From Bathymodiolus brooksi (lineage: Eukaryota > Mollusca > Bivalvia > Mytilida > Modiolidae), in contig OY804590.1 of NCBI GenBank assembly GCA_963680875.1, positions 18,598,886 to 18,662,885 of the forward strand: a stretch of 64,000 bases of DNA, given 5' to 3'. A program made the translations under genes and the position numbers. Positions 58,101 to 61,100 of the stretch are shown here, piece by piece; positions within the stretch are counted from its first letter, which is position 1; each line of letters starts with the position of its first letter. A model generated the notes under the pieces. The model saw nothing but the letters and a program-made list of their open reading frames with translations, ran no database searches and was not told the DNA's origin.

Positions 58101-61100
58101 GTATAGTTTTCATTGTTGTTTTTGACAGTTGGAGCTACCTCTGCCTACAGTAAATTACATCATGAACCACCTCTAATTAACCTGTTTAGTATAGGACCTA
58201 TACTGACACTTTTTCTACAGACAGGGATCCAGGCTGCAGCTCAAATCTTTGTCTATCTCCATATTCAGGAACAGCCTTGGTATGATTTATAAGTCTTTGT
58301 AACATCAATTCTTTTCCTTTGATCTTTTTATGGTTTATACCAGAATATAAGCAACAGCTAAAAACTATGAAATAATACACAGATACGAGATATTGCACAC
58401 TTTAAATCTGGGCTGTAGTTTTATTACTCTCAAAAAAGCCATGCAATAATTAACTACCTATCAGAACACTTATCAGATAAAAGTCTAGATCCTCTAATGA
58501 TGTCAGACACATAGATATAGGTACTGGATTAGATTGGATAATGGCATTCCATCTGTCCTGATATCTAGATGTCGGCCAGCAAAGCAAATCATAAATAAAT
58601 AATACAGGTGGTTATAAACTTCACAGATTCACTTCAAGCCAGAAAGGCAATACACAATCACAAAAATAACAAAAATAAACATAAACAGAACAATAACAAA
58701 TACAGTAGAGTTCGTTTATAACGAAGTCCAGGGGACTCTCGATCTTAGTTCGTTATAGGCATCGTTCGTTATAAGAGAAACAATGTAGAATTGCCTCCCC
58801 TTTTGAAAATCGTACAGTAGAACTTCGCTGGCTCGAACTCGAAGGGACTGTAAAAATCTGTTCTAGCTATCGGTAGTTCGAGCCACCGAGGTCGCGTAAT
58901 TTTAGAGAGAAAAAAATCTGGTTCTGACCCGGACAGTTTCATTACGCTACGATAACTGATGCACAGTAAAGTAGGCCTTTATCGTAAAAAAATATTTAAT
59001 CCTTTAGACAGTTCTCAAAGACTACGGCTTCTGAATACCTCTTTGGTATCTTCAAATGTTCCTTAGAAACATTTTTTCAACTTTGTTCACGATCTATTTT
59101 ATAAACAGGAAATATGAGGTCAGGTATTAACGCTTGGATCGATATCGGTATAATGCTGATAATTCGGATATATATTTTTAATGACCAATTTTAAGATTGC
59201 AGCCATTTTCCTTTTAAAAAAAAAGTGCACTTGACCATTCTAATATGTGATCGTCCGTGCGTAACGGAAGACAGGTAAACGATTTGTTTGTTCAGCAATT
59301 TTCTTTTGTTATATCATGTCAATTTTGAGTAATAAAAACGTTGTTTGGGTTTAAAATTCTCTTCGTTATAAAAAGTTTGTAATAGGCCTTCAGAAATACA
59401 TTGATTAAATAGCGATGGGACCGGGGATTTATCTTTACTTCGCTATAAGCCTGATTTTGTTATAAGCCTGTTCGCTATAAACGAACTCTACTGTACATGT
59501 ACAGCAAAAATAAACATAAACGGAACAATAACAAATACATGTACAACAAAAATAAACATAAACAGAACAATAACAAATACATGTACAACAAAAATAAACA
59601 TAAACAGAACAATAACAAATACATGTACCACAAAAATAAACATAAACGGAACAATAACAAATACATGTACAACAAAAATAAACAAACAGAACAATAACAA
59701 ATACATATACCACAAAAATAAACAAACGGAACAATAACAAATACATGTACAACAAAAATAAACATAAACAGAACAATAACAAATACATGTACAACAAAAA
59801 TAAACATAAACAGAACAATAACAAATACATGTACAACAAAAATAAACATAAACAGAACAATAACAAATACATGTACCACAAAAATAAACAAACAGAACAA
59901 TAACAAATACATGTACAGCAAAAATAAACATAAACAGAACAATAACAAATACATGTACAACAAAAATAAACATAAACGGAACAATAACAAATACATGTAC
60001 AACAAAAATAAACATAAACGGAACAATAACAAATACATGTACCACAAAAATAAACAAACAGAACAATAACAAATACATGTACAGCAAAAATAAACAAACA
60101 GAACAATAACAAATACATGTACAACAAACATAAACATAAACAGAACAATAACAAATACATATACCACAAAAATAAACAAACGGAACAATAACAAATACAT
60201 GTACAACAAAAATAAACATAAACAGAACAATAACAAATACATGTACAACAAAAATAAACATAAACGGAACAATAACAAATACATGTACAACAAAAATAAA
60301 CAAACGGAACAATAACAAATACATGTACAACAAAAATAAACAAACGGAACAATAACAAATACATGTACCACAAAAATAAACAAACGGAGCAATAACAAAT
60401 ACATGTACAACAAACATAAACATAAACAGAACAATAACAGGATGAGTGAATGTTTGTATTTAAAAAAGAAAAACTGTCGACTACATATAATTTGAATACA
60501 AACAAATTTAATCATATTTTGTAAATTTGTTGACATGGAAACACAACCAAAATTAAACCATATTTTGTAGATTTTCTTATATGTACTCACAATGGAATAT
60601 ACAATCAAAATTATTAGGGATGGCAACGAGTACTCGGTTAACCGGGTACTCGCTCGAACATCCGATTATCGAATACCAAAATCGGTATTCGGTTACTCGG
60701 AAAACTTTTTTTTATGAAAATAATGATAAAATGTTCTGGACAATAAATAATTAATGTTAGATATAATAGAAATCGTACACATAAACCAGCGCTTGGCATA
60801 TGTTTACATAACAATTATTGGTCAATTAAATGGTAATTGATCTTTGATCTGTTTATTCCCCCAGCAAAACACTAGCTTGTAGGTTTAACAATGTTAACCA
60901 AACAAAGTAATTAAACTGGTATGAACACAATTCAAATTTAAATTATTGAACTATTAAAAGTGTGTTTGAATTGAATTTCGAGAGATAGGGCTGTGAAAAT
61001 GCCACCTCCTACATCTAAAGTTTGGAAGTCTTTCAAACGATGTAATGACTCGAAAACTGTCAAATGCCAGTAACTGATTCTCTTGCGTGGTGAAAAGATA

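Noticed and set aside
59435..60626. Three overlapping minus-strand open frames of 311-383 codons
   Set aside because: They are translations of the 42-bp minisatellite in three frames; 42 is a multiple of 3 so stops are simply never met. No start context, splice sites or family similarity.
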